From assembly GCA_035048495.1 (NCBI GenBank), contig CM068553.1:999259-1063258 (forward strand): a stretch of 64,000 bases of DNA, written 5' to 3'. The notes beneath the pieces were generated by a model, which was not told the origin of the DNA, did no database searches, and worked only from the letters and a program-made list of their open reading frames with translations. Both the position numbers and the translations under genes were made by a program. Of this stretch, positions 1 through 11,679 are shown one piece after another. The stretch is from Euptelea pleiosperma (taxonomy: Eukaryota; Streptophyta; Magnoliopsida; Ranunculales; Eupteleaceae). Position 1 is the first letter of the stretch. The number at the start of each line of letters is the position of its first letter.

Positions 1-1344
1 CGATCCATGAAGCAACAACTAGAAAAGGTAAATAGTTGTTGCCTCGTGGACCATGGCACATATTTTTGTCCGATTATCCGTGGGACAGCACGACACTTTG
101 AAAATATGAAAATAATTAATGGTATGATAAGTAATTAAGTAGTTATCAAGGGCTGTATTGGAAATGATGGCACGAGAATGGGTGAGTACTTTAAAGGGGT
201 ATTTAATAAAAAAATTGGTTGGGAGGGGCATTTAATAAACTGATGACTTGGTTTTCCATTTTTTGATAGGCAAGTAAATGATAGGTGAAGGTTGTGTGCC
301 AACCCAAGTTTTGATTTTAATTATAAGAGGCCATTTTGGAAAATTAGTTTAGAGGAGCGAATCTATACATTGTGGCCACTCAAGTAACAATTAGAAAATT
401 ACAAATATCGACCAAAAACTCTCCTATAGTGGAGCCGGTGCGCTCATAAGAACTCTTCTGGTTTTTGGGTGGGCAGTTTATTTTTGCTGCCAAGCTCTAA
501 GTGTCTCTCCATCCGACATGCACCCATGATCCTAATTAGTAAATTCGTGATTTTTTCATTTTATTTAAAGAAACATACCGCCGTATAAAATGAAAAAAAT
601 GAAAAAAAAAAATAGTGAATTTTAAGATTAAAATTAATAAATACGTATTATTTGCATTTCATACACGGATTTTACATTTCTTAAAAGAAAAAGGTATTAA
701 GTGTCGTATAAAATAAAAAAAGGGTCAGGCTCAGCGGACATATATTTACACATGCAAAAATTGTCGGGGGCTAATATATAAATTAGAAGTTTTTTGAATG
801 GGATGATTTTTTGGTGAGGATGGTCTCTATGGTGAGGAGATCACCCTCACAAAAATTCTTATCATTCTGATATTCGGGACATGGTTTATAAGTTGAAGAA
901 TTATGGACCGTCTATTTTTTACCTTTAACTTGAAACCACATTTGATGGTGTTGAAAATTTCGGAATGGGCTGATTTTTTGTAGAGGTCATCTATATAGTG
1001 AGGAGATCATCCTCGCCAAAAATCAGCCATTGATTTATCTTCTATGTGGGTCCATCAAAATTGTGTGTGAAAATGTGTCTGTTGAGCCTAACCCAATAAA
1101 AAAAAAAGGTAAAATTCAGGCTTTTGAAGGCTAAACGAATATAACAGTCCAACGATGACCGGATTTTTTTAATCCTGAAACCAAATTAAACTCGAACTTT
1201 TCCCGTTCCCAATCTTTGCCGTATGCCACATTGCTAACTATGTCCATTATACCCTGTTTTTAATTTTTTTAAATTTGAAGGTTTTTTCTGAAAAATGGTT
1301 ATCCATATTAGAGTGCGTAGGCAGTCCATGAGGTACATGACTGT
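1..1344. other. AT-rich intergenic DNA with a diverged repeat
   Basis: No convincing coding region is visible. Positions about 530-1240 belong to an AT-rich repeat that begins near a TAGTAAATT motif, contains runs such as TATAAAATGAAAAA, and ends near AACTCGAACTTTTCCCGTTC. Related copies lie near 16.1-16.7 kb and 39.8-40.1 kb. I could not find terminal repeats or a target-site duplication, so its class is unknown. Confidence 0.5.
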
Positions 1345-1650
1345 AGGAGTAGAACTTTGTTGTTGGACATCCATCAGCGAAGACATTAGAGCCACGTGGC
1401 ACTTTCTTAGAAACCACTGACCTTATGGATGTTGAACATCCCTTAGGTGGACCTACATACCAAAAATCAGTCCAATTAGTGATTTCAAACCTTTGAATCT
1501 TGGAACCCCAAATAATGCTTAAATTTCACGGTTAAAAATCAACCCATGAAAATGACGGTAATTGAATACTTAGAAATCACTAATCAGGCTGAGATGGGCC
1601 AAACATGGTTTCTAAGAGTGTGCCACGTGGCTCATTAATTAGTTGGTTAT
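1340..1650. mobile_element. Palindromic MITE, GCCACGTGGC family
   Basis: A non-coding palindrome. The left arm has GCCACGTGGCACTTTCTTAG followed by ACCAAAAATCAGTCC. The right arm has AAATCACTAATCAGGCTGA and then AAGAGTGTGCCACGTGGC, the inverse order. Related copies occur at 18.4, 29.6, 41.8, 57.0, 59.1 and 61.7 kb. The right arm is shortened here and no target duplication was found, so this is an old copy. Confidence 0.65.
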
Positions 1651-2517
1651 ATGGACTATGGAGGCTTTGGCATCTTAGGAAGATAAATGATGCAATCATC
1701 CTGACAATGATCTTACATCCCTAGATCCAGACTGGTGGTTGGTCTTTGGAATTGTGTGGCGTGAATCCTGAGGACCATCCAGCGGTCTTAACATAGTTAT
1801 GATGGCCAGATAGGGAGGATAGCAACAGTGCCCCGTTAGGAATCAAGCAGACTTATCCGGAGCACCGTAGGGACGGCTACCATGTGCAGCTAATACCATG
1901 GAGCCCATTTTCACTCGAACAGCTCTTCTAGTTTATGTGGTGTGGGCCTTGTGGCCCATACAAAGTTTACTACAGCCCACCATTTGATGGTGTCAGCTGC
2001 TAAGTTGGTAAAGTTTGTGAATGTTGATACAACAATCTGGGTTCCAAACCTGCCTTCACCCATAGCAATTCCGCAAATATACGGTATGGGAAATGTTCCG
2101 AGTACAATTTGGAATTGTCATTAAAAAATGCTTTCAAAAATTTGAGAAAAATAAAATAAAACAAAAAAAAAATGCAAAATATTGACAATTTTTTGTCATA
2201 TAAAATGAGGTTTGATATTCAGAACTGAATTATCCGGGGATAAGTTCATGAATTATTCAAGAACAATTCGCACGATCATGTTAAAAAAAAAAAAAAAATC
2301 AAGATTTTTTCACACAGTGGAATATGTCGTTGGTCGGTTCGTTATTTGAATAATTCGTTGTAGCAATTGGCAACAGATGGAACAAAATAGACATTGGGCG
2401 ATTCACATCTCAATCAACAGATGAGAAAATGAAAAGATGTAGGCCCATTTCCATCTGCCTTTAAGCAGGTGCTTATAAATGGGGAGACAGTAATTAAAGA
2501 ACTGATATACATATGTT
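1651..2517. other. Intergenic, no gene seen
   Basis: No supported gene. Around 2030-2190 and again at 10510-10700 there is an AT-rich stretch with similar phrases (tacggta, ttggaattgtcattaaaa, then poly-A). This suggests another dispersed repeat that I cannot bound. Confidence 0.4.
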
Positions 2518-2800
2518 CATGGTTTATAACAAAAAATAATGTCCGTTATAACGGATTCCGACCCCACCCATTACGTTATGTACCATTTTAATGCCCGTTA
2601 TTTTTTGAAAAAAATTGTTACAAAAAGCCTGTTATTTCCATTATAAATTTTATTGAAAACTTGAAATTCACATTTTCAATTATGCAATTTAGCACCCTTT
2701 TTTTTCGTTTTTTTCCCGTGCATTACAATCCGTTATAACAGTGAAAACGGTAATGCCTCCAGACCGCTATCACGGTGGAAACAGCCCCTTTTAAACCTTG
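2518..2800. mobile_element. hAT-like MITE, GTTATAACGG family (old copy)
   Basis: The ends are an imperfect inverted pair: CATGGTTTATA on the left, TTTTAAACCTTG on the right. The interior carries CCGTTATAACGG and CCGTTATAACAG motifs. Flanking octamers CATATGTT and CATATAAT agree at 6 of 8 positions. Better preserved relatives are at 17995-18369 and 58195-58484. Confidence 0.6.
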
Positions 2801-3242
2801 CATATAATATGTTTCATGAAATGTATTTGCACAAAAGAATCACATCACATTGCATCTAATCTTACATCCAAAAGGTGGTAAAACGAGGGGATTCCTTCTT
2901 CCATTGAAACGGAAAAAACGAATGATTTCTTCAATCTTATGAGCTGTGATCTGGTACACAGACCTATCGAATTCAATGCATTACGTTCATTAGCTGTTGC
3001 GGAAAGCAAACGACTAACGGCCTCTTTAATGGCCTAGTATCATTCATCTTTTGCAGCATTTACAGCAACAGGATTTTGTTTCTACCTTCTGAAGGGCGTT
3101 TACACTTGAATAGATTCATGGCAGTAATTAAGGAGCTTTCCCCAGAGGGAGGGAGGTTTGGTTATGAGCTGCACCAAGTAAAGATAGAGTCAGGATATAT
3201 AATGTGTTCTCTGTGGACAATTATGTAAACCCATCTGACAAA

Positions 3243-6200
3243 TCACCTGTTCTCTTCCGGGATTGCTTCAGATTTCCAGACGATATCTTTTAATCCCGAC
3301 GAGAAGTTTTTGTAGAACTGCCATTTGTTCAAAGAATTGAGAAAACTTATCGGTCAGTACACGTTGCAATTGAGAGACCACAAATCAGTTTCAGAAAAAA
3401 AATCATGTAAGAACTTAAGAGATTAAACTTTGACATGCCTTGTGGAATTCCAATGTGTCACCTCCAGTCTTTCGGAGCTCCACCATGTGTAGAGAAGGAG
3501 CCACCTCAAAAACCTGAAGTGGAAATGCAATCAAATTCCGATTAGCCCGATATGAAAACTAAGGAAAAGCTCTTTCGTGCATTTCCCAGGAATTCTAATT
3601 CAGGGATAACAATTGCACCTGTACCAGCGATCTTCGTGTATGGTGATTAACAAAAAGTTTTACAGGAAAAAGGATTTGTTTTGTTAGAAAGTGTTGATGC
3701 AGAAAAAGTTTTATGACATTTATATGCGAAAATCATTTCTAGAAAACTTATTCAGGACAACCATACAGAGCCTTATATGCAAAAATCATTTCTAGAAAAA
3801 ACTTATTCCGGGCAAACCATACAGAGCTTCTTTATAAAACTTCTGACATGATCCATGCTCAAAGAAGCTTGGACTTACCATAACCTAAATTACTGAACCA
3901 ACAAGCATATGAAAATCATGTCCAAGGAATAACTCAGTACCTCGGTAGCTACAGAGAGGTGGCCCTTCCTTCCAGTCTTGTCACCTTTCAACTTCATCTG
4001 CAATGCGATTAGTGATTTTGCATATTATATCAAGAAAACTTAAACACAAAGCGAACCAAAACGTAAATCCTGGGAAAGAGATGCAATTTTACCTTGTAAT
4101 TCTGCTTGCTGACATTGAAACCAAGAGGCTTAGCAGCTTCCTCAATTTTAGACATTATTTCATTAGCAGGGCACTGAGAAGTAAAACGCGTTTCTCGCTT
4201 CACAAGACCCTATGATTTTGGAAGTGCAAAATTTTCAGCCCTCCTTTTGATAATGTTTTTAAGCTTAATTCAATATATTAGCCCGTTTATGCTAACAGAA
4301 CTAAAGTCGAAAGTAGTAAAATCTTAATCTAACCAGTGTAAGACACTCGTAACTACGAAATTGATCGCCTTATGAAACATACCTCTTGTTTCTCAAACAA
4401 ATTTCCAAGATTAAAACCCTGCGACCTGGAAATAAGCTCGAACGCGTTCATTGAAACTGGCTTCTCTTTCCTTTCTGTTACAAGATTGTCCTGCAAAAAC
4501 GAAACAAAGAACTTCAGATGGTTCAGTATTCACTCATTTATAAAGTTTCCAGATGAAAATATTGGATCCAGCACATATCAAATATACTAGCTCAGCTCAG
4601 CTCAAGGCTTGTTAATGAAAGGTCTTACCTCTGAGTCATTGAAAACGGATTCAACATCATTAAGGCTCACATCTTCATCTTCCCCGTGTTCAAAGGCCGG
4701 TGATTTGTACCCTTTCTTAAACCATTCATTTCCTAAAATTTCTGGAATTGTTATCCTCTGAAACCAGAGTAAGTGTAACATTACAAAAAATAAAATAAAA
4801 TCCCAGAACAAGCATTATAATATGCATAGACGCATTAAAAAGAGCTCACACACTTCACAACGGAAATTGTAGAAAAAAACCAAATAAACTGAGAGTTTAA
4901 ATCAACTACTTCATGGTTTTGGGGTACTTACAGTAAGAGGATTTGGGTCAAGAATTCTTTTAATCATTTTCTTTGCATTGGATGAAAACCACGAAGGACA
5001 CGTAAAATCAGCCTTGTATATCTGCAATTTGAGTAAAGTAGATTCTGCATCAGTCATCTGAATGAGATTCTCAGCATAGTACTGAATAGTTACCTTTCTA
5101 TACAAAGCCATGAGGTTTGATTCATCAAAAGGCAAATAGCCAGCCATAAGAACAAATAGAATGACCCCACAAGACCATATATCAGCCGCTGTACCATCAT
5201 AACCTTTATTATTGAGCACCTGATAAGAGATGCATCAAACAGAAGATATATCAACAGATATGAAATGCAGTAATGCAAACCTGTTGCTCACATAAAATGC
5301 ATAGAAGATAGCAATAGATACCTCAGGAGCGACATAATTCGGGGTTCCGCAGGCGGTGTGAAGTAGTCCATCTTCCTAAAGAAATCATCAGAATGCCAGG
5401 TTGTTTTCTTAGTGAATAATGCTTGAAAAATAGCTTAAAAACAGAGAGGGGTTTCTTAACAGGAGATGAAAATGACCATAAAAGTGTAACTAGTACAATA
5501 AGCCATTGGATCTCTTAATATTTACAGTTGCATAGCAGATAGGAAGCACATTTGGGGAGGTCTTTTTCCCTTGTTTTCGTACTTTTACATAGAGATACGG
5601 AAACCCTAGTTTCGTCTTGGCGTTATATATACCTTGGTTGATCAGAGATGATTATCCATTGTATTGTGTGTTTCTTTTCTTGCCTCAGAGCATAGTAGAA
5701 TCGGTTATGGATCCGTGGACGTACCTCAATCTAGAGGGAACCACGTAAATCTGTGTCGTGGGTGATTGCATCTTTGTTCTTTAGATTGTTTATTGTTCTT
5801 TCTTCCCGAGAAGACTTGTTTGAATGGAAAAGTTTTTAGATGTCTAAAGTTCTCTAAACATGAGCAGATGATTTTGATAGCAACCACATACTTTCCACGA
5901 GAAACCTAGGAATTTATACAGAAAACCCACAACCTACAAGAACACAATGACAAAGTTGAGTCCATTTTATTACAGTGGTGGTGATAACATTGTTTGTAGG
6001 CTTTTATGGGTATAGTTGAACTGGCTCAGTCAATTTATGGATGCACATCCTCAATAAATCCCTTACCAATTGAACTTATTCTCCATCTTCATACCACTAC
6101 CACATATACAACATGTTAACACCAACATTCTCTACAGAAGCTTACTTTGCAATGAAGACATGATACCTACCCGCACTTGCTGCGACAATGCACTCAATCC

Positions 6201-8519
6201 GAAGTCGGAAATTTTAAGAACACCATATGAATCCAGAAGTAGATTCTCAGGCTGCAAAAGATGCAAATTATTACATGAATAGTGAATTCCAGCTGCATAA
6301 GTAGTTGAAAAAAACCAAATTGTCAAACCAACTCTAACTAGCCAATATAAACTAAGGAGAAGTTGGTTTAAACCTTCAAATCTCTGTGATAAACTCCTCT
6401 ACTATGACAATAATCCACGGCGTTAATGAGCTGCTGGAAATATCTCGTAGCTTCATCCTCCCTAAGCCTCCCATGGTTGACCTTAAGAATCAAAGATCTG
6501 ATGAGGCGGTATTACAAAATCACAACTACGTAAATGCAGGGTTGAATGCATGTCTACTAGCCAAACCAGGCATGAATGTACATGCATACATAGATGTGCG
6601 CATGTCCACATGCTTACACGACATATACATGAACAAAAGCAACAATTCCTTACTATTTTGTCAAACAGCTCGCCTCCGTTAACAAATTCGAGCACAATGT
6701 ATATCTTTGTCTTGCTTGCCATGACCTATATACATAGCAAAAAAGCAACTCATGGTTCAGAATATACAGCATAGTATGTGACGCGAAACCGGGAATGTAC
6801 ATCCTGCTTATGATTGATATAAAATACATACTATACAAGTATGCGGTCAACTGTACGAATCCTGTTCCTATATTCAGTATTGTCTAATGCCATTTCTTCC
6901 ATTCAATTTATATACATGTGCATATGAATATGTATGTATGTATGCAAACATATGCATTTATACATACTAAGTAGACATTGATGCAGTATATATACATAGC
7001 AATGTTTGATGGCATACTAATTGGATCTCCCCGATAATCCGATCCGATTCGATCCGATAACATCAGGTCTAGACCCTCATGATCTGATAAGCTATTGGAT
7101 CGGTTTCCAATCTATACCATGATCCGATTCGATTATGACCCGATCTGATTAATACTATATGGAAATATTATTATTTTTTAATATTATTGAGGAAAAAAAA
7201 TGTCTTATATCAATGAATATTGATAAATTGTTTCACCATTTGTTATTTGACTTAAGAATTTACAGTTTTTATTTTTCAAAATAAATTTTAATGGATTTAT
7301 TGATAGATCGACTCGATATAAGGCCGCCCCGATCCAATCCAATCCAATCCAATTTTGATAGCTTACCGGCTCAGGTGTGAACCTAAGAACTATGGTCCCA
7401 TAAGCCTAAGGATTGGGTCTGGATCAGCCCCAATCATCCCTGATCCGATCCATTGATAGCCCTAATTATATACAGGGGTCCAAATGTAGGGCTGTAAAGG
7501 GATCAGGTTGCCTTGATTACCCGGCCCAATCTATGTGGATAACATATCGGCTGGACTTGGGAATCATGATACGACCTGATATAATGAATGAAATATATAT
7601 AATGCCGTAGAAGAAAATAAAATTATTTTTGTATATTACTAATGAAATATATTAATAAAATCATTTATCATTTGTGATATAACTTAAGAATTTGTTTATT
7701 TTAAAAAGTACCGCTTTGATCGGGTCGGGTCTGGCTCTGAGAACCATGAGCCGTTTAATATAGGATCAAGTCTGGTTCAACCCAGATCCAATCCAAACCG
7801 GATAATTGACAGCACCATCCAAAAGATTACATGGGTCAGACAGTTATATTTTGATAAATATAGATTCGTTCAAACAAACCAAACAGTGCAAAGAGGAGGA
7901 CGAGGAGACCTCCGAGAAAAGAACATCTGTCAGACGGTTAGGATCATCCCAACCGGTAAGATGGTGTTGGACATTTGTGCAGTGGTCTTCGGGATCTATG
8001 TGTGGGAATCACGATGAGTACTTTGGAAAAACAACAATGGTTTGAACGTACGGACCACGTGCTACAGTATCATCCTTAGGAATATGCTGAAACTGACCTT
8101 TAAAAAAAAAAAAAAACTGGTATGATACCTCGTAGAGCTTGATAACATTAGGATGTTTGATCAGCTTCATGGTCGAAATTTCTCTTTTTATCTGTTAGAA
8201 GGCAAAAAATAATATTAAAATATATGCTTAAAAAGAATTGTTTCATCCTTCCAATCAGATTCCTATTTCTTTCTTTCTTCTAATCATAAACTTTTCATAA
8301 AATTAATCCAAAATTAACAGAGAGAGAGAGAGATTAAAGAACCTGTTCGACCATCTTGTGACGAAGGAGCTTATCCTTGTCGAGAACCTTGATGGCTACG
8401 CTGTCGCCGGTCTCAACATTCTTGGCATACTTCACCTTGGCGAAGCTGCCCTCGCCGAGGGTTTTGCCGATCTCGTATTTCCCCACCCGCGTGCGGATCC
8501 CAGAAAGACGCGTGGTCAT
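3243..8519 (-). CDS. CIPK9: CBL-interacting protein kinase (CIPK9/CIPK23-type), 14 exons
   Basis: Ser/Thr kinase of the SnRK3 family. Calcium-loaded CBL sensors recruit such kinases to membranes, where they phosphorylate ion transporters; CIPK9/23 types act in K+ and Mg2+ nutrition (family knowledge). Exons (minus): 8519-8343, 8191-8129, 6725-6654, 6481-6374, 6251-6171, 5375-5322, 5219-5094, 5021-4932, 4757-4629, 4490-4383, 4209-4093, 3997-3941, 3513-3439, 3317-3243. All are multiples of three, so every intron is phase 0. The product is 443 aa, normal for the family. Visible are the glycine loop LGEGSFAKV (21-29), Lys44 in VAIK, HRDLK (136-140), DFG (156-158), APE (183-185), the NAF motif MNAFELIS (Asn315), and the C-terminal [15 protein letters not shown]. 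The start is the Met opening [16 protein letters not shown]. Intron 13 has a GC donor. The C-terminal half resembles CIPK9 most, but assignment within the CIPK3/9/23/26 clade is from memory. Confidence 0.95.
5515..5830 (+). mobile_element. Copia-like LTR fragment in CIPK intron 6
   Basis: Lies inside the 795-bp sixth intron of the kinase gene. It contains a TATATATA stretch, a GGATCCGTGGACGTA motif and GGAACCACGTAAATCTGTGT. That combination is typical of the 3' part of plant Ty1/copia LTRs. I see no internal retrotransposon coding region and no clear second LTR, so it is read as a solo or truncated LTR. Its edges are approximate. Confidence 0.5.
7015..7465. mobile_element. hAT-like non-autonomous remnant in CIPK intron 2
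   Basis: Rich in GATCCGATCC-type words at both ends, with an AT-rich centre containing ATTTGACTTAAGAATTTACAG. The right end reads CCATTGATAGCCCTAAT, an inverted form of the common plant hAT start TAGGGCTNTCAATGG. The left end is not clear. A shorter relative with the same centre and right end is at about 29270-29435. Confidence 0.5.
7487..7817. mobile_element. hAT-like MITE in CIPK intron 2
   Basis: It starts TAGGGCTGTAAAGGG and ends AATTGACAGCACCA, an imperfect inverted pair. Flanking octamers are TCCAAATG (7479-7486) and TCCAAAAG (7818-7825), matching at 7 of 8, the duplication length expected for hAT transposition. The centre shares the AACTTAAGAATTT motif with the neighbouring remnant. 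No coding capacity. Confidence 0.7.
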
Positions 8520-8624
8520 TCTCTCTCTCTTCTCAAAATCCTTCTGCAACCATTTATTTGCTGAAAACAGGCCTAGCAAGGAAGTAGGACGGACAAGGAA
8601 GGATAGGATGGGATGGGAAAGATG

Positions 8625-8802
8625 GAGTAAAACTTCTGTCACAATGGGATTGCAAATCACACAAACACAGCCAATGAATTCTCGGCACGTACACCTAAAA
8701 AGCAAAAGCAAAGAGTACGTTTCAAAGCACTTGTGTACGTGCCGAGAACTCATTGGCTTGTGATTGTGTGATTTACAATTTCGTGTGATAGAAGTTTTAC
8801 TC
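8625..8802. mobile_element. Mutator-like hairpin MITE upstream of the CIPK start codon
   Basis: A 178-bp element with inverted arms of about 65 bp. The left arm starts GAGTAAAACTTCTGTCACA and the right arm ends TGTGATAGAAGTTTTACTC; the inner arm ends are TCTCGGCACGTACAC and GTGTACGTGCCGAGA. A perfect 9-bp duplication GGAAAGATG lies at 8616-8624 and 8803-8811, as expected of Mutator-type insertion. It begins 106 bp upstream of the kinase ATG, so it lies in the 5' UTR or core promoter. Confidence 0.88.
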
Positions 8803-8811
8803 GGAAAGATG

Positions 8812-11007
8812 ATGCGTGAGGGACCCAGCTTCCCCCCACGAACTCCATTTTTTTCCGTAACTCCTGTTATTAGCAGGTGGACATTGTCTCTTGCCCAATC
8901 ACCTTCACCTTCCGATTTTCTTGTATTTACCCAATTGTCCTAATTTCCTATATCTTATTCTTGCCACAATTACTTTATTACCCCTGTCCAACACTGTACA
9001 AAATCTCGGGATCGGTGGTCGATCCGGATTGGTCCGATCCAACACGTCTCGAAACATTAGGTTTCGTAATGGAACAGTGCATGTCGGGCAAGACGACCCA
9101 AAAATGAAAAGGATCAGTGCCTGTCGATCTCTATCCAGATTGCCTGATCCAGAACGGGATTGGTCGGCGCTTCGATCCATATGCTGATAGAAACAATATT
9201 AGAAACATGCAATAAAAGAAATTCGCAACTTTGACAACTACACACGAGAATTCTAGAACTAATTATTATTTTGGAGTCCATTCTCTCTCCCAAGTAAAGC
9301 AAAAATGTTGGAGCATGGGGGAGTGGACTCCACTCCACCCTAGCAATCCTTAACCCTTGGAAATCCTAAATATCATCCTATTTTGAGAGGAACAATCCCC
9401 TCCCTCTCTCCATTGAAAATCGTGGGCTAGATCTCCCTAGCCACTTATTATAAACACATTTTGCAAAGTTCAACCCCCATTCAAAACAATTTCTCCCTAG
9501 CCACTTATTTAACACCTTTTGCAAAGCCCAACCCCAATTCAAAAAACCCCCAAGTGTGAGAGAAAAATCACAGCCACTCCATGTAGAAAGAAACCCCCAG
9601 ATAGAGGAGGAAAAGAAGAAGAAAAAGAATATAATAAGACTAGCTTATTTATCCCATTTATAATTATGGTTGTTTTAATTTATTTTCCTTGCATATTCTT
9701 TCTTGTGTTTAATCTCTATATTTTCTCATATGTTTCACACTAGTGGGTGGCCCGTTCCCACTGCACTATTCGACAAAGCATTTGTCAAAATTGAGTGTGA
9801 GTGCTGAGATCCACCATCTATTTGGAGGATAAGATCTCAACCACTTTTTGTTGAAACCGGATAAGATAAGATCAGAGATAAGATAACGTCCATGTTTTGT
9901 TATATAGATGCTTATTTTAATTCATGTTCATGATATTTTATGTTTATATACCTTAGAATCGTTTTTGAAAGATTGGTCTTCCCTACACGCATGTATTTTT
10001 CCTTGAAAGCCCATTATTCTAATTGGACGTGTTCCAATTGGACGTCCTAGAAAGCAAGAATGACATAGTATTTCTTTGGGTGAAAGACTTTAAATCCACA
10101 TTGCTACCAAGTGGTGGAGGTTGTTGAGAGCTTAATCAATTGTCGAAAAATGATGTTGGAAGGCCTTAGTACAAATATTATGTTAATTACGAGATTATGG
10201 ATGTATTATTTCGTCTAATTGGCTTGTTGGATGTTGTTATAATGAATATTAATGGGTACGTGTGCACGCGTGCTCGTGCTGAGCACGGACTAATAACATT
10301 TCTATGTTTGTATCCCAAGCTCAAGCACAGAGTGGAGCTCAGAAGTCAGAATTGAATGAAGTCGGTTGCCAGACGCGCAATGTAGTCTTCTTAAAAGTTG
10401 AAAGCCTTGGATTTTATTCAATTTTGACAATATTAGAAGGCTGATTTCGTATTTTCTGTCGTGACCCAAACAGGGAATTACTGTAGACATTATCTTTATC
10501 AAAGTAGTTAGCAATTCGGAGTGTGGCAAAAATACGGTACATAAAGTATAATTCGGATTTGTCATTAAAATATGTGTTAAAAAATTCGGCCAAACTAATT
10601 TAAAAAAAAAAAAAAAAAAGCAAAATATATAAACTGATTAATCCGGAAACAATTTGGAAAAGTTTGCGAATTTATTCGATCGTGTATAAAAATGAACGAA
10701 TTTTTCCACGTCATCCGGATATGTACAGTTGGCGAATTATTGGATACTAATTAGGACAGATTAGGAAAGCGAAGACGTATGCGGTGCAATGATTAGGAAC
10801 TTCCAAAAATAGGAGTCTCATTCGACTAGGTCACGGAAACATGGTACACCTGTCGTGACTTACATATCCGGATGATGTGGAAACGATGGAGCTTTGTTTC
10901 CATCCTCACGTTCTCGGGGGCCTGCAAACCTGAGAAAAATCTACGATACATATTTCTGTATCAAAATTTTGATGCAGAAGTCCCTCTATTTGCCACGTAA
11001 TACACTC
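8812..11007. other. Intergenic DNA without a recognised gene
   Basis: No supported gene. About 9003-9182 is a diverged relative of the GATC-rich repeat at 11508-11670 (shared motifs: ATCTCGGGATCGG near the left end, CAGAACGGGAT and GGTCGGCGC near the right). Two near-identical phrases TCTCCCTAGCCACTTATT occur at about 9432 and 9491. About 10510-10700 is AT-rich, similar to 2030-2190. Confidence 0.4.
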
Positions 11008-11254
11008 TTTTGGGCCCACTGGCCCCCTGAATGTTTGGCCCACAACTCGATGGATCCACACACCTAAAATCAGTGTAATTAGTGATTCCTACCCATTGGA
11101 TTTGACCACTTTTTCATCATGGGCTTGGAACCAACTCATAGGCCAGTTCATAAAGCCCATGATGAAAAGTCCTCAATCACCAATCACACTGATGTTTGGT
11201 GTGTAGGCCCATCATAGTGTGGGTCAAACATTCAGGGGGTGAGTGGCCCCAACA
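11008..11254. mobile_element. Palindromic MITE, CCCCCTGAATGTTTGG subfamily
   Basis: The left arm holds CACTGGCCCCCTGAATGTTT followed by AAAATCAGTGTAATTAGTGATT. The right arm holds AATCACACTGATGTTTGGTGTG and AAACATTCAGGGGGTGAGTG, the inverse. The core matches the family at 1.3, 59.1 and other kb positions, but the outer sequence differs. No target duplication could be fixed. Confidence 0.6.
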
Positions 11255-11507
11255 TGTCTACTATACGTTGCAATATGATGGACTTATACATCAAATAATT
11301 GATAAAGAAGTCTAAATCGCCCAAGAGAGAGACTATCAAGAGTCAACCAAGAGGTTGAAACATGAAGGAGAAGATCTTTTTTATTTTTATTTTTATGATA
11401 AATACCATATGTAATAATCATTTTATTTGAAATGTAATCTAGGGTTGCACCCCCCACCTCATGGTTCCAACACATAACATCAACAAATTGAGCTACGGGT
11501 TGGAGCC

Positions 11508-11670
11508 ATGGAACAAAATCTCGGGATCTGTCTCAGGATTGGAGGGCGCCGATCCCGATCCACTGATCCAGATCGCCCAAGTTCAGATCGATGAGATGAC
11601 CTCGGTATCGTTCAGATCGGTGGCTTCCAATCCCTATCCAGAACGGGATGGGCCGAGACTTTGAACCATA
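11508..11670. mobile_element. Mutator-like MITE, GATC-rich
   Basis: A 163-bp element starting ATGGAACAAAATCTCGGGAT and ending GACTTTGAACCATA. A perfect 9-bp duplication GTTGGAGCC lies at 11499-11507 and 11671-11679. The interior is rich in GATCC, GATCGG and AGAACGGGAT. A relative at 56822-56977 shares both ends (TGGTTCAAAATCTTG and GACTTTGAACCAT). No coding capacity. Confidence 0.8.
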
Positions 11671-11679
11671 GTTGGAGCC

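Noticed and set aside
8377..8763. A 128-codon plus-strand frame over the first CIPK exon
   Set aside because: Shadow of the kinase coding strand that runs on into the hairpin MITE.
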